Source of the DNA: Neorhizobium galegae
Lineage (GTDB): Bacteria > Pseudomonadota > Alphaproteobacteria > Rhizobiales > Rhizobiaceae
Reading direction: 5' to 3'
NCBI RefSeq assembly: GCF_021391675.1
Contig: NZ_CP090096.1
Coordinates: 124,001-188,000 of the forward strand
DNA: 64,000 nucleotides
The notes under the pieces: generated by a model
What the model was told of the DNA's origin: nothing
Database searches by the model: none
Seen by the model: only the letters and a program-made list of their open reading frames with translations
Position numbers and translations under genes: made by a program
Part shown: in pieces, positions 51,846 to 63,254 of the stretch
Position numbering within the stretch: position 1 is the stretch's first letter
Layout of the letters: every line of letters starts with the position of its first letter

Positions 51846-54114
51846 TCCCGTCATAGGTTCCACCTGCGGATCCGGGCCATGGACGGATCGAGATCAGGCA
51901 TGAATTGGGGGCGGTCGCCTGCGACAGATGCGAGGCGGGTGTAATCGCTGTCAGCGTATTCGGGTTGCCGCCGTGGTCGACGCCCTGCGCATCGGGGCGA
52001 AACCAGCCGCCGGTCGCAAGCACGGCGACGCCGGGTATCAGGCCACCGTCGATCGTCAGCGCCGCGATCGTTCGGCCGCGGTCGTTGTAAAGCTCGCAAA
52101 GGTCGTCCTGTTTCAGGGTAAGACGCCTGGCGTCGATCTCGCTCAGCGTGAACCGCTCATAGCCGTCAAGCTTGGCCGCCTGGCTCGCCGGACCGTATTC
52201 GAGCTGGCCATGCAGGCGGTGGGCGGGTTGCGGAGACAGGAGATGGAACGGATGTTTCGCCGAAAGCGGTGCGCCAAGCCACTCCTCCGGCGCCAGCCAG
52301 ACGGGATGGCCGGCGATGTCGGAATAACCGAAGCCGCGGACCGCACTCGACCGGATTTCGATCCTCCCGCTCGCTGTTTTCAGCGGGGCCGCATCCGGGT
52401 CTCTTACGAAATCTCGAAAATGGTTCGCGGGCGACGGCGCAAGCTCGCCTTCGTCGAGCGCGGCATACCCCCGAAGGCGAAACGCCTGGAAATCCGGCAG
52501 TTCCGGATAACGCTCCCGATAAACTTCGTAGATCCGGGCAAGCCAGTCGTCGGTCGTCAGCCCCTCGTCGAACTGCTGGCGGCAACCGAGTTCTTCGGCG
52601 ATCAGGCAATAGGCTTCGTGATCGGTCAAGATGCCGGCCGGCGGGTCCATCACACGGCGGCTGTAGACCAGCCAGTTCTCGCGCGACGCCGCCGCGACAT
52701 CGTCGCGCTCGAAGGGAAACGCCGACGGAAGCACGATGTCCGCCATCTTGGCGGTGGCAGTCCACATGTTCTCGGAGACGATCACGGTCTCAGGACGCCG
52801 GAAAGCCGCGGCCAGCCGGTTGAGATCCTGATGATGGTGGAAGGGATTGCCGCCGGCCCACCAGACGAGCCGGATATCGGGCAGTTGAAGAACCTGTCCG
52901 TCGTAGTCGATCCGCCCGCCCGGATTTTCGAGCAGGTCGGTGATCCGCGCCACCGGAATGAAGCTGCGGACCGGGTTGGGGCCTTGTTCGAACGCCGGCC
53001 CTTTCAGACGCCGCACCGGCTGGCCGACGGAATTGACGGCTGTCAGCCCGAAGGAGAAACCGCAGCCCCGCTTGCCGACATGACCCGCCATCGAGGCGAG
53101 CGCGATCGCAGCCCAGAACGGCTGTTCGCCACGCCGCGCCCGTTGCAGCGACCAGGCGACGTTGATCAGGCTCGGCACGTCATGCAGGTCTTCGGCGATC
53201 TCGACGATGGTTTTCGCCGGCACGCCGGAAATCGCCGAGGCCCATTCGGCATCCTTGGCGATGCCGTCCGCCTCGCCGACCAGATAGCTCTCGAAATCGC
53301 AATAGCCGGTCGTGCAGCGTTTCAGGAAATCGCGGTCGAACAGGCCTTGGGCGAGCAGCGTATGGCACATGCCGAGCATGACCGCAGCATCCGTATTCGG
53401 GCGCAGAGGAATATGCCGGACGTTCGCACCGGAGGGCGCATCGCTCGAAGCTGGGCTGAACACGACGATGCGCACACCCTTGTCCTGGCAGCGCCGCAGC
53501 CATTCGACGGCGCGGTGGCTGCCGGTCCCTCCCGACTCCACCTGCGCATTGCTCAGACGGAAGCCGCCGAACCCGACTACGAGCTGACAGCCTTCGGCGA
53601 TGTCGTTCCAGGACGGCGAGGTATCGCAGGCGTCCTTGTAGTCCGGCCCGAGGATATGCGGCAGAAGGACGGCCGCAGCACCATAGGAATAGCTGTTGAC
53701 GGAAGAGGTGAAGCCGCCGGCGAGATTGAGCAGTCGCTTGAGCTGGCTTTGCGCATGGTGGAAACGGCCGGCGCTGGCCCAGCCGTAGGAGCCGGCGAAG
53801 ATCGCCTGGTTGCCGTGGATCTCGCGCACGCGCCGAATCTCGCCGGCGATCAGGCCTGCAGCCTTGTCCCAGCTTATCTCGACGAAATCCTCGCGGCCGC
53901 GCGAAACGCCGGTAGCGGCAAGAGGCCCCTTCTCCAGCCAGGACTTGCGGACCATCGGGGCGCGGATGCGCTCCGGATGGGCGGCCAGATCCAGATAGCC
54001 GAGACCCATTTCCGAAGGGTCCGGATCGTGGCGGAACGGCAGGAGCTTGCGCTTCCCGTTCGCATCCGTGCCGACTTCGTAAGTACCGAAATGGGTTGCG
54101 AACAGATGCGTCAT
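51838..54114 (-). CDS. Cytoplasmic molybdopterin oxidoreductase, BisC/TorA-like
   Basis: A 758-residue DMSO-reductase-family enzyme. It starts MTHLFATHFGTYEVGTD with no Tat signal and no N-terminal iron-sulfur cysteines, as in biotin sulfoxide reductase. The Mo-ligand Ser is in GSYGWASAGRFHHAQ (about residue 114; the usual Lys of YGWKS is Ala). Cofactor-binding stretches include WWAGGNPFHHHQDLNRL, DIVLPSAFPFERDD and LLSPQPAHRLHGQLEYG. It would reduce an S- or N-oxide, or work in reverse. It lies between the importer ATPases and the CMD genes, so the imported compound is its likely substrate. Confidence 0.88.
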   Translation of the reverse strand: MTHLFATHFGTYEVGTDANGKRKLLPFRHDPDPSEMGLGYLDLAAHPERIRAPMVRKSWLEKGPLAATGVSRGREDFVEISWDKAAGLIAGEIRRVREIHGNQAIFAGSYGWASAGRFHHAQSQLKRLLNLAGGFTSSVNSYSYGAAAVLLPHILGPDYKDACDTSPSWNDIAEGCQLVVGFGGFRLSNAQVESGGTGSHRAVEWLRRCQDKGVRIVVFSPASSDAPSGANVRHIPLRPNTDAAVMLGMCHTLLAQGLFDRDFLKRCTTGYCDFESYLVGEADGIAKDAEWASAISGVPAKTIVEIAEDLHDVPSLINVAWSLQRARRGEQPFWAAIALASMAGHVGKRGCGFSFGLTAVNSVGQPVRRLKGPAFEQGPNPVRSFIPVARITDLLENPGGRIDYDGQVLQLPDIRLVWWAGGNPFHHHQDLNRLAAAFRRPETVIVSENMWTATAKMADIVLPSAFPFERDDVAAASRENWLVYSRRVMDPPAGILTDHEAYCLIAEELGCRQQFDEGLTTDDWLARIYEVYRERYPELPDFQAFRLRGYAALDEGELAPSPANHFRDFVRDPDAAPLKTASGRIEIRSSAVRGFGYSDIAGHPVWLAPEEWLGAPLSAKHPFHLLSPQPAHRLHGQLEYGPASQAAKLDGYERFTLSEIDARRLTLKQDDLCELYNDRGRTIAALTIDGGLIPGVAVLATGGWFRPDAQGVDHGGNPNTLTAITPASHLSQATAPNSCLISIRPWPGSAGGTYDGNE

Positions 54115-54118
54115 TTTC

Positions 54119-56043
<1,925 letters not shown>

Positions 56044-56050
56044 CGGACGC

Positions 56051-57241
56051 TCAGACCTCCAGATAGCCGCCGGCCGAGCGGGTCAGATACTCGCGGCCGG
56101 TCTCGGTGACGAGAACGGTATCGGAGATCTGCGTCGCGCAGACGCCGGGAACGCGGATATTGGGCTCGAAGGTGAAGATCATGCCCGGTTCGAGCACTAG
56201 CGAAGACGACGCGTCGAGCGAGGAATGCTCGTGTGCGCCAAGGCCGATCCCGTGGCCGATGCGGCCCGGGATGTTGGCACCGTAACCACGCGTCGTCAGG
56301 CCCTCGCGGGTCTTCTCGAACAGGTCCTTGTAGGGCGTGCCGGGCCTGATCAGGGCATCGACCTCTTCGCGGATGTCGAGAATGGCGTCGAGCGCCCGCT
56401 TGTTGACTTCCGGCAGCGGGGCCATCGCGATGGTGCGTTCGTTTTCGGCGTGGATGCCGTTGGCGATCGTCCAGATCAGCACCGAGACGGCCTCGCCGCG
56501 CTGAGGCTTGCGCTGGGTGGGGTTGTCGCAATTGTAGAACATGCGCGGCCCCGAGAGCACCCAGGTGGCCATGCCGTTCTGGACCCCGCCTTCCAGCGAG
56601 CCGAAGTCGCAGACCTCGACATCGGGATATTCGGCGGTCCACAGCTTGTTCATCGCATGCATGGAGGCGATGGCGACCTCCCGCTCGTTGCCGCCGGCGG
56701 CAAGGGCTGCGACCGCCGTATCCATGCCAAGATCAGCCGCCCGCGCGGCGATGCGGGCATTGGCGATCTCGTCCGGGTCCTTGATCAGGCGGCAATGGTC
56801 GATCAGATGGCTGACATCGGCGAATGCCGCGTCCGGCAGCGCCTTGCGCAACTGGCCGGCCCGCTGGATCGAGATGAATTCCTCCTCGATGCCGACGGTC
56901 TTGCCGGCCACGCCGAGATCGGCAAGGATCGAGGCCAGCGCATCCTGCCAGTTCGGCCCCATGGTGACCTTGGTCGACCAGGAACCGTAGAGGCGGATAT
57001 CAGGCACCCAGGCGCTGGCGCGGCCGTGATCGTCGCGCAGCGCATGCACGAGCATGATCGGGTCATGGTCCGGGGTCAGGATGGCGATCACCGGGTGGGA
57101 ATAGATGATCGGGTTGAAGCCGGTGAAATAGAAGCTGTTTTCCGGTTTGAAGGAGACGATGACATCGACACCCTGCCTGGCCATCCCGGCCTTCAGGCGT
57201 CCGACGCGGGGCGGTAACGTGGAACGGGAAAGCTGGTTCAT
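56051..57241 (-). CDS. M24-fold hydrolase (creatinase/Xaa-Pro peptidase family), altered metal site
   Basis: A 396-residue pita-bread-fold protein. His in GRIGHGIGLGAHEHSSLD, Glu in MIFTFEPNIRVPG and Glu in VTETGREYLT are kept. The first metal-binding Asp is replaced by Trp (VSVLIWTIANG) and the second by Glu (HAENERT). This pattern is closer to creatinase-like C-N hydrolases than to true aminopeptidases. It overlaps the permease gene upstream by four bases. Together with the importer it probably cleaves an imported amide or amidine compound; substrate unknown. Confidence 0.82.
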   Translation of the reverse strand: MNQLSRSTLPPRVGRLKAGMARQGVDVIVSFKPENSFYFTGFNPIIYSHPVIAILTPDHDPIMLVHALRDDHGRASAWVPDIRLYGSWSTKVTMGPNWQDALASILADLGVAGKTVGIEEEFISIQRAGQLRKALPDAAFADVSHLIDHCRLIKDPDEIANARIAARAADLGMDTAVAALAAGGNEREVAIASMHAMNKLWTAEYPDVEVCDFGSLEGGVQNGMATWVLSGPRMFYNCDNPTQRKPQRGEAVSVLIWTIANGIHAENERTIAMAPLPEVNKRALDAILDIREEVDALIRPGTPYKDLFEKTREGLTTRGYGANIPGRIGHGIGLGAHEHSSLDASSSLVLEPGMIFTFEPNIRVPGVCATQISDTVLVTETGREYLTRSAGGYLEV

Positions 57242-58095
57242 CGCATGGTCCTCAATTTCGGATCGAAATGATCGCGCAGCCAGTCACCCAGAAGGTTGAC
57301 GCTGAGCACAGTCAGGAGAATGGCAATGCCGGGGAAGGTGACGATCCACCAGGCGGTCGAGATATAGACGCGGCCATCGGCCAGCATGCGGCCCCAGCTC
57401 GGATTGGGCGGCTGGACGCCGAGGCCGAGAAACGAGAGCGCCGCGTCCATGATGATGATGCGGGCGAGTTCCAGCGTCGCGATCACCAGCGCCGGGGTCA
57501 TGACGTTCGGCAGCAGGTGCTTGAGCATGATGCGCCAGGTTCCCGCACCGATCGCATGGGCCGACAGGATGAACTCGCGTTCGCGAAGGGCAAGCACCTG
57601 GCCACGGATGATGCGGGCGTAGCGGAGCCAGCTCGTCAGGGCGAGCACGATGACGAGGTTGCGGGTCGAGGGCCCGAGCGCCGCAACCACCAGAAGGGCC
57701 AGAAGCATCAGCGGCAAGGCAAGCTGGATATCGACAATGCGCATCAGGATGCGATCGACCATGCCGCGGTAATAACCGGCGACAATGCCGAGCAACGTGC
57801 CGACGATGCCGCCCAGAATGACGGCCGCGGCCGCAATCGCCAGGGTGATCCGGCTGCCATGGACGATGCGAGACAGGATATCGCGACCGAGTTCGTCGGT
57901 ACCGAGCGGATGGGCGCCGGGCGAAAACTGTCCTGTCCAGGTGGGAGCCGTCATGCGGGCAAGCAGGTTGGATCGCGTCGGCACGGGCAGGCCGAGATAG
58001 GGCGCGAGAATTGCGGCCAGCACGAAGACCGACACCAGCAGGAAACCGAACAGTCCGGCGCGGCTTTTCAGAAGAGCGAGGAAGAAAGCTTTCAT
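57238..58095 (-). CDS. Peptide-type ABC permease, DppC/OppC-like
   Basis: A 285-residue permease with an N-terminal helix (GLFGFLLVSVFVLAAILAPYLG), the periplasmic segment HPLGTDELGRDILSRIVHGSR typical of DppC, and five further helices. The EAA-like loop is REREFILSAHAIGAGTWRIM (about residues 174-193). It forms the channel with the DppB-like permease encoded eight bases upstream. The LDPxxHxxGTDxxGRD-like pattern is clear. Confidence 0.92.
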   Translation of the reverse strand: MKAFFLALLKSRAGLFGFLLVSVFVLAAILAPYLGLPVPTRSNLLARMTAPTWTGQFSPGAHPLGTDELGRDILSRIVHGSRITLAIAAAAVILGGIVGTLLGIVAGYYRGMVDRILMRIVDIQLALPLMLLALLVVAALGPSTRNLVIVLALTSWLRYARIIRGQVLALREREFILSAHAIGAGTWRIMLKHLLPNVMTPALVIATLELARIIIMDAALSFLGLGVQPPNPSWGRMLADGRVYISTAWWIVTFPGIAILLTVLSVNLLGDWLRDHFDPKLRTMR

Positions 58096-58103
58096 GGCCG
58101 CAC

Positions 58104-59030
58104 CTATCGCCGACGGATGCGCGGATCGAGCACGCCATAGAGCAGATCGACCAACAGGTTGACGACGATGAAGATGGCGGCGACCAGCGCGACCCCCGCC
58201 TGGATGACCGGGAAATCCTGGGCCTGGATCGCCTGCATGATGATGCGCCCGACACCGGGCCAGGCGAACACGGTTTCGATGACCACCGATCCCCCGAGAA
58301 GCTCGCCGGCGATGATGCCGATCATCGTAATCACCGGGATCAGCGCGTTTCGCGCGATGTGCCAGAAGAACACGGTGCGCGGCAACAGGCCCTTGGCGCG
58401 CGCGGTTCGAACGTAATCCTCACGCATGATGTCGAGCAGCGACGAGCGGAGCAGACGGGCGATCGAAGCCGACACGAAGACCGACAGCGTCAGTCCCGGC
58501 AGCACGAGATGCGCGATCGTTCCGGAGCCCCCCGTCGGGAACCAGCCGAGATCGACCGAAAATACCAGGATCAGCATGATGCCGAGCCAGAAAACCGGCG
58601 TCGCCTGGCCCAGAAGAGCCGCCAGCATGACGATGAATTCCGAGATGGTGCCGCGTTTCAGCGCCGCGATGGCACCGGCCACCGCTCCGATCAGCGTCCC
58701 GAACACAAGCGCGGTACCGGCCAGCGTGGCGGTCACCGGCATGCGTTCGAGAACGACGTCCATGGCGGGGCGCTGGTGCTGGAACGAGATGCCGAAATCG
58801 CCCCGGACCATGGCCAGCACGGAGATCAGATATTGTTCGAGGATCGGGCGATCGAGGCCAAGCGAAGCCCGAAGCGCGTCGAGGTCCTGCTGGCCGGCAC
58901 CGACCGGCAGCAGAAGCACGGCCGGGTCGCCGAGAACGCGGCTCACGAAAAAAACGATCGTGACCACGCCCCATATGGCGAGCAACGATTCTGCCAGCTT
59001 GCCGACAAGATAGCGGGTCACGGCCAGCAC
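58104..59030 (-). CDS. Peptide-type ABC permease, DppB/OppB-like
   Basis: A 308-residue permease. The N-terminal helix is SLLAIWGVVTIVFFVSRVLG with DPAVLLLP following, then LGLDRPILEQYLISVLAMVRGDFG, the usual DppB hallmark. The EAA-like loop is REDYVRTARAKGLLPRTVFF, and the C-terminus has FAWPGVGRIIMQAIQAQDFPVIQ. It is first of the transport genes in the operon, 25 bp after the monooxygenase gene. Confidence 0.92.
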   Translation of the reverse strand: MLAVTRYLVGKLAESLLAIWGVVTIVFFVSRVLGDPAVLLLPVGAGQQDLDALRASLGLDRPILEQYLISVLAMVRGDFGISFQHQRPAMDVVLERMPVTATLAGTALVFGTLIGAVAGAIAALKRGTISEFIVMLAALLGQATPVFWLGIMLILVFSVDLGWFPTGGSGTIAHLVLPGLTLSVFVSASIARLLRSSLLDIMREDYVRTARAKGLLPRTVFFWHIARNALIPVITMIGIIAGELLGGSVVIETVFAWPGVGRIIMQAIQAQDFPVIQAGVALVAAIFIVVNLLVDLLYGVLDPRIRRR

Positions 59031-59055
59031 CTCGTCCGATGGGGCTTGACGGTCG

Positions 59056-60546
59056 TCATTCGGCCGCTCCCTTGAGGATGGCTGGGATCATCGCGGCGGA
59101 ATCCGTCCACTCGTCGCCAAGCAGCTCCGGCGTTTCAAAGGCGACCAGGTTGTCGAAATGGATTTCGCGGTCGGCGACGAAGAGATTGCGGGCGATGCCG
59201 CGTGCAAGCCGACGCCCGCCGTCGCTGACCGCCGGTATGTCGCCCGACAACTTGCCGTGGCTGAGCGAGGCCGGATAGTTAAAGCAATGGACGAGATGCA
59301 GTGCCGGGCAGCTGCCGGGGACCTTTTCGAGAAACTCAAAATCGGGGCCGAGATAGGGAGACGTGGCGAGCTCGCCATTTTCCATGCCGTTCTCGGGGGT
59401 GAAGACGTCGCTCCAGAACTGGATATAAGGCGCGAAATGCTTGAGTTCGGGGCGGCGATCGAGATCTACCCGAAAGCCTGTGGCGAAGATCGCGAAATCA
59501 TAGTCGAATTCGCCGCGACTGGTTTCAACGACGATATGGTCGCCGCTTTCTCGCAGGCCGGTCACCGCCGTGCCGAGGAAAAACCGGCTGTTTTGATGTT
59601 GCGACACTCGCAGGGTGGAATCGCGCGGCGGCGGCGTCTGGGCGTCGAGCACGTAGTCGAGAAATTTCCATTTCCACGCATCGCTGAGGCCGGCAAAACC
59701 CTGGACGACGCCCTGGCTGGCAATGCCGGTGAATTTGTTGATGCGGGGGAGTTCCTTGCGCCGGATGATCATATCGACCTGGCCGGCACCCGCTTCGAGC
59801 GCAGTTGCGGCATTGTCCATGGCTGAAGCCCCGGCCCCGACGACCGCGACGCGCTTGCCCTTCAGGGCCGAGAAATCGATCTCGTCGGCGGAATGGGCCC
59901 AGAATTTTGGCCGTACGCGCTCGACGAATTCCGGCACGTAACCGCCGCCGAGGCCGTCGCGGCCGGTCGCCAGAACCACGTGCCGGGCATAAAGTCGTTC
60001 TTGTCCACCGCTTTGCGCATCCGAAACGTCGAGAGCGATCAGGTCTTGGCTGACCGGGATCATCTCGGTGACGGTGACGAGATTGCGGACCGGCAGTTGA
60101 AGCACGCGGCGGTACCAGATCAGGTAGTCCATCCACTGCGATTTGGGGATCTTGCCGAGCGCGTCCCATGCCTGCGCACCGAACTGCGAAACATACCATG
60201 CCCTGAATGTCAGCGCCGGCAGGCCCAGCGCCGGCCCCGGCAGCTGTTTGGGAGAGCGCAGTGTTTCCATGCGCGCGAACGTCACCCACGGCCCCTCCTG
60301 CCCTGCGGGGGAGCGGTCGAGGCAGACGACGTTATGGATGCCGAGCATTTTCAGCGATGCGGTCGCGACCAGGCCGCACATGCCGGCGCCGATTACGACG
60401 GTATCGAAAACTTCGACGCCATCATATTCGGTCGCCGGCACCCACTCCTTGGGAGGGAGCTCGAGAAACGACAGGTCCTCGGCAAGCCGCTGTTCAAGCG
60501 CTTCCAGGCCTTTCATCCGCTGTGCGTCCTGCGCCTTCAAAATCAC
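59056..60546 (-). CDS. Flavin-dependent monooxygenase (FMO/Baeyer-Villiger-like)
   Basis: 496 residues. The FAD motif is TVVIGAGMCGLVATASLKML (about residues 50-69), the NADPH motif VAVVGAGASAMDNAA (about 209-223), and IFATGFRVDLD is the ATG-containing motif of flavoprotein monooxygenases. It would oxygenate an N, S or carbonyl centre with NADPH and O2. It overlaps the LysR gene by four bases and precedes the importer genes, so uptake and oxidation are co-ordinated. Together with the BisC-like reductase this suggests S- or N-oxide chemistry; the substrate is unknown. Confidence 0.85.
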   Translation of the reverse strand: MILKAQDAQRMKGLEALEQRLAEDLSFLELPPKEWVPATEYDGVEVFDTVVIGAGMCGLVATASLKMLGIHNVVCLDRSPAGQEGPWVTFARMETLRSPKQLPGPALGLPALTFRAWYVSQFGAQAWDALGKIPKSQWMDYLIWYRRVLQLPVRNLVTVTEMIPVSQDLIALDVSDAQSGGQERLYARHVVLATGRDGLGGGYVPEFVERVRPKFWAHSADEIDFSALKGKRVAVVGAGASAMDNAATALEAGAGQVDMIIRRKELPRINKFTGIASQGVVQGFAGLSDAWKWKFLDYVLDAQTPPPRDSTLRVSQHQNSRFFLGTAVTGLRESGDHIVVETSRGEFDYDFAIFATGFRVDLDRRPELKHFAPYIQFWSDVFTPENGMENGELATSPYLGPDFEFLEKVPGSCPALHLVHCFNYPASLSHGKLSGDIPAVSDGGRRLARGIARNLFVADREIHFDNLVAFETPELLGDEWTDSAAMIPAILKGAAE

Positions 60547-61544
60547 TGCTCCTGTGCGTTCGCGCCGGCGCCGAAAGTCGCATCCGCCACGCGTTCGATA
60601 TGGCCGGGATCATGCGCCACGAAGCCCGGTATGCGGGCGGCCGAAATCCTGATGATCAACTGGATGAGCTCCAGAACACCTTCCGAAAGCGGCTTGGAAG
60701 CGGCCGAGAAAATGCCCCAGAGAAACGGGATGTCGACATCGAGCGGGCGGATCTCGACGTTCTTGAGCTGCAGGCCATAGGCGGTCGCGGGCTCCACTAT
60801 GGAGACCCCGAAACCGGTGGAGGCAAGCTGCAGCGCATTCAGCGCCGCATTGGTATCGACGACGCGCGAGGGCCGAACATCGGCCGTCTGCAGCGCCTGA
60901 TTGACGCGGCGACGCAGGCGGAAGGGATTGGCCATGGTGATGAGGCAGCGGTCGGCCAGGTCGCGAACCGAGATGATGTCCTTGCCCGCCAGAGGATCGT
61001 CGGCCGCCACCGCGGCAACGCAAGGCGCTTGAAACAGGCCGTGCACATCAAGGCCCGGATGTTCGACAGGCAGCGAGGCGACGCAGAAATCCGCGGTGCG
61101 GGCAAGCACCGACTGGACGGCCGCCTCGGCCGAAATGCTGCGCAGATGGACATTCCGCGGAATGAGGTCCGCCGGCATTTCCGCAAGCGCGAGCGGTACC
61201 AATCCACTGGCAAATGCCGGGATCGCAGCGATCTCGATCGGCGCCGGCTCTTCCGAGAGAATATTCCTGGCGCGCTCCTTGAGTTGGCCGATGCCGGTCA
61301 GGAACCGCTCGGCATCCGAATGAAAAGCGATGGCTCGCGATGTCGGCGTGATGCGGGGTCCGTTGCGGTCAAAAAGCGCAAAGCCGACCGAGGATTCGAG
61401 TTCCTGAATGAGCCGCGTCACCTGCGACTGCGAGCGGTCGAGCAGCCGGGCGGCAGCGGTGATACTGCCTGCCGACATGACTGCGAGGAACACTTCGAGC
61501 TGCTTGATTTCCATCGCCGACCCATAATGCGTAAAATGCAGCAT
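60543..61544 (-). CDS. LysR-family transcriptional regulator, first gene of catabolic operon
   Basis: 333 residues. The winged helix is at residues 11-70 (MEIKQLEVFLAVMSAGSITA, ARLLDRSQSQVTRLIQELESSVGFALFDR as a region), with the effector domain after residue 95. The first ATG gives an N-terminal extension MLHFTHYGSA; MEIKQLEV at residue 11 is an alternative start. Unusually for LysR, it is in the same direction as, and overlaps, the genes it likely regulates. AATGC and GCATT (61526-61530, 61541-61545) form a short dyad over the start codon, compatible with autoregulation. Confidence 0.88.
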   Translation of the reverse strand: MLHFTHYGSAMEIKQLEVFLAVMSAGSITAAARLLDRSQSQVTRLIQELESSVGFALFDRNGPRITPTSRAIAFHSDAERFLTGIGQLKERARNILSEEPAPIEIAAIPAFASGLVPLALAEMPADLIPRNVHLRSISAEAAVQSVLARTADFCVASLPVEHPGLDVHGLFQAPCVAAVAADDPLAGKDIISVRDLADRCLITMANPFRLRRRVNQALQTADVRPSRVVDTNAALNALQLASTGFGVSIVEPATAYGLQLKNVEIRPLDVDIPFLWGIFSAASKPLSEGVLELIQLIIRISAARIPGFVAHDPGHIERVADATFGAGANAQEQ

Positions 61545-61722
61545 TGACCAACATCAATTCAAATATTGCATGGTTCTCTTTTTAAGCAAACAAAATTTGT
61601 GCCTAATTCGTGATCTTTTGGAAAGTTTGATCCGATGAAGGCGGTACGCCGAGAATAATTCCCCGGCCCTTGCGCCATCCGGCCGCAAGGCTAATGTCCG
61701 ATGCGAACGACAGCGGAAGTCC

Positions 61723-63162
61723 ATGGCAGCCAAGACGACGACACTCAACGCCAAAAACCTGGAGGCCCTCGGCGCACCGCGCCTGGCCGAACTGCTCATC
61801 GAGATCAGCACCGGCAGTGCAGCAAACAAACGACGGCTTCGCATGGAGCTTGCCGGTAACCACAGCGGCGCCGAGATCGCCCGCGAAGTGCGCAAGCGGC
61901 TCACGAGCATTGCCCGTTCGCGAACCTTCATAAACTGGCGCAGGGTGAAGGCGGTCACGAAGGATCTGGAAACGCAGCGAAAGACGATCGTCGATATCGT
62001 TGCCCCCGACGATCCGAAGGAGGCCCTGGAGCTCGCCTGGCAATTCCTGGCGCTGGCCGATCCGGTCTTCGAGAGGTCCGCCGACGGCAGCGGCTCGATC
62101 ATTCAGAGCTTCCACCAGGCGTGCGCGGATGCCGGCGTGATCGCCGGGTCGCCCGGTGTCGAAAAGGATGCGCTTGCCGACAAGATCTTCGCGGCGGTGC
62201 AGAACAACGATTACGGCCAATATGATCCGCTGATTGCGGCTATGGCGCCCGCACTCGGCGAGGACGGTCTTGAACGGCTCAAGGCCCTGTTCGTGCAGTG
62301 GTCGAGGGAACCCGAGGACAAGGTCGCTCAAAGCCACCGCCAGGTCATCGGCTGGAGCAGCAAAGGGCCGATCTACGAAGACCAGGTCTACGGAAATCAC
62401 CGGGAACTGACGGTGCGCATTGCCCTGCAGGAGATCGCCGATGCCCAGGGCGACGTGGATGCGTATATCGCCCAGCAGCCGGAGAAGACCCGCAAGGCGC
62501 CCCTGGTGGCTACAGACATCGCGCGCCGGCTCCTTTCCGCAGGACGAGCCGCCGAGGCACTCGAAACGCTGGACGCGGTCGATGCCCGGAGTCGTTCCGA
62601 CGTTCCGATTGAGTTGCAACTCGCCCGCGTCGAAGTGCTCGAAGCTTTGGGTCGCGCGGACGACGCTCAGGCCGATCGATGGACGTGGTTCGAGCAGTCG
62701 CTGAACGACGTGCACCTGCGTGCCTTTATCCGCCGACTACCGGACTTCGATGACATGGAGGCCGAGGAACAGGCATTCGCTTATGCCCAGGCGTTTCCGG
62801 AGGTGCATCGGGCGCTCGCTTTTTTCCTGCGCTGGCCAGCGATGGCCGAGGCGGCCAAGCTCGTGCTGAAGCGGAAGGCAGAACTCGATGGCGATCTCTA
62901 CGACCTGATGACATCAGCCGCAGAAGCTCTGGCCGAGAAACACCCGCTCGCGGCAACAATCGTGCTGCGCTCGATGATCGACTTCACGCTCGAGAACGCC
63001 CGATCCAGCCGCCACAAGCACGCGGCGCGGCATCTTGTCAGATGTGCATCGCTTGCCCCTCATATCGCGGATTTCGCAGGCTTCGGTTCCCATGATGCCT
63101 ATGTCGCGGGACTGAAATCCCGACACGGTCACAAGCGTGGTTTCCGAAGCCTGATGCCTTAG
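61723..63162 (+). CDS. DUF6880-like conserved protein
   Basis: A 479-residue, almost wholly helical protein. It starts AAKTTTLNAKNLEALGAPRL, AELLIEISTGSAANKRRLRM, and contains repeat-like helical pairs (DIARRLLSAGRAAEALETLD, VEVLEALGRADDAQADRWTW) that resemble TPR units. Proteins with this N-terminus are common in rhizobia and I believe carry the name DUF6880; no function is known to me. It is divergent from the LysR gene with a 178-bp gap and stands alone. No membrane or signal segment. Confidence 0.75.
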   Translation: MAAKTTTLNAKNLEALGAPRLAELLIEISTGSAANKRRLRMELAGNHSGAEIAREVRKRLTSIARSRTFINWRRVKAVTKDLETQRKTIVDIVAPDDPKEALELAWQFLALADPVFERSADGSGSIIQSFHQACADAGVIAGSPGVEKDALADKIFAAVQNNDYGQYDPLIAAMAPALGEDGLERLKALFVQWSREPEDKVAQSHRQVIGWSSKGPIYEDQVYGNHRELTVRIALQEIADAQGDVDAYIAQQPEKTRKAPLVATDIARRLLSAGRAAEALETLDAVDARSRSDVPIELQLARVEVLEALGRADDAQADRWTWFEQSLNDVHLRAFIRRLPDFDDMEAEEQAFAYAQAFPEVHRALAFFLRWPAMAEAAKLVLKRKAELDGDLYDLMTSAAEALAEKHPLAATIVLRSMIDFTLENARSSRHKHAARHLVRCASLAPHIADFAGFGSHDAYVAGLKSRHGHKRGFRSLMP

Positions 63163-63254
63163 TTCACGCGTCCGTCCGGCCGGTCAGGAAATTCCCCTCC
63201 TCACCAGCCGGGAACGCGGTGCCTGCTATATCGACAGGTGTGCCTGGCAAGGAT

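Noticed and set aside
61556-61572. AATTCAAATATTGCATG, sharing TTCAAATATTG with operator site 3
   Set aside because: The right arm of the palindrome is broken (TTGCA, not TTGAA) and the flanking genes are not EPS-related; probably chance in an AT-rich gap.
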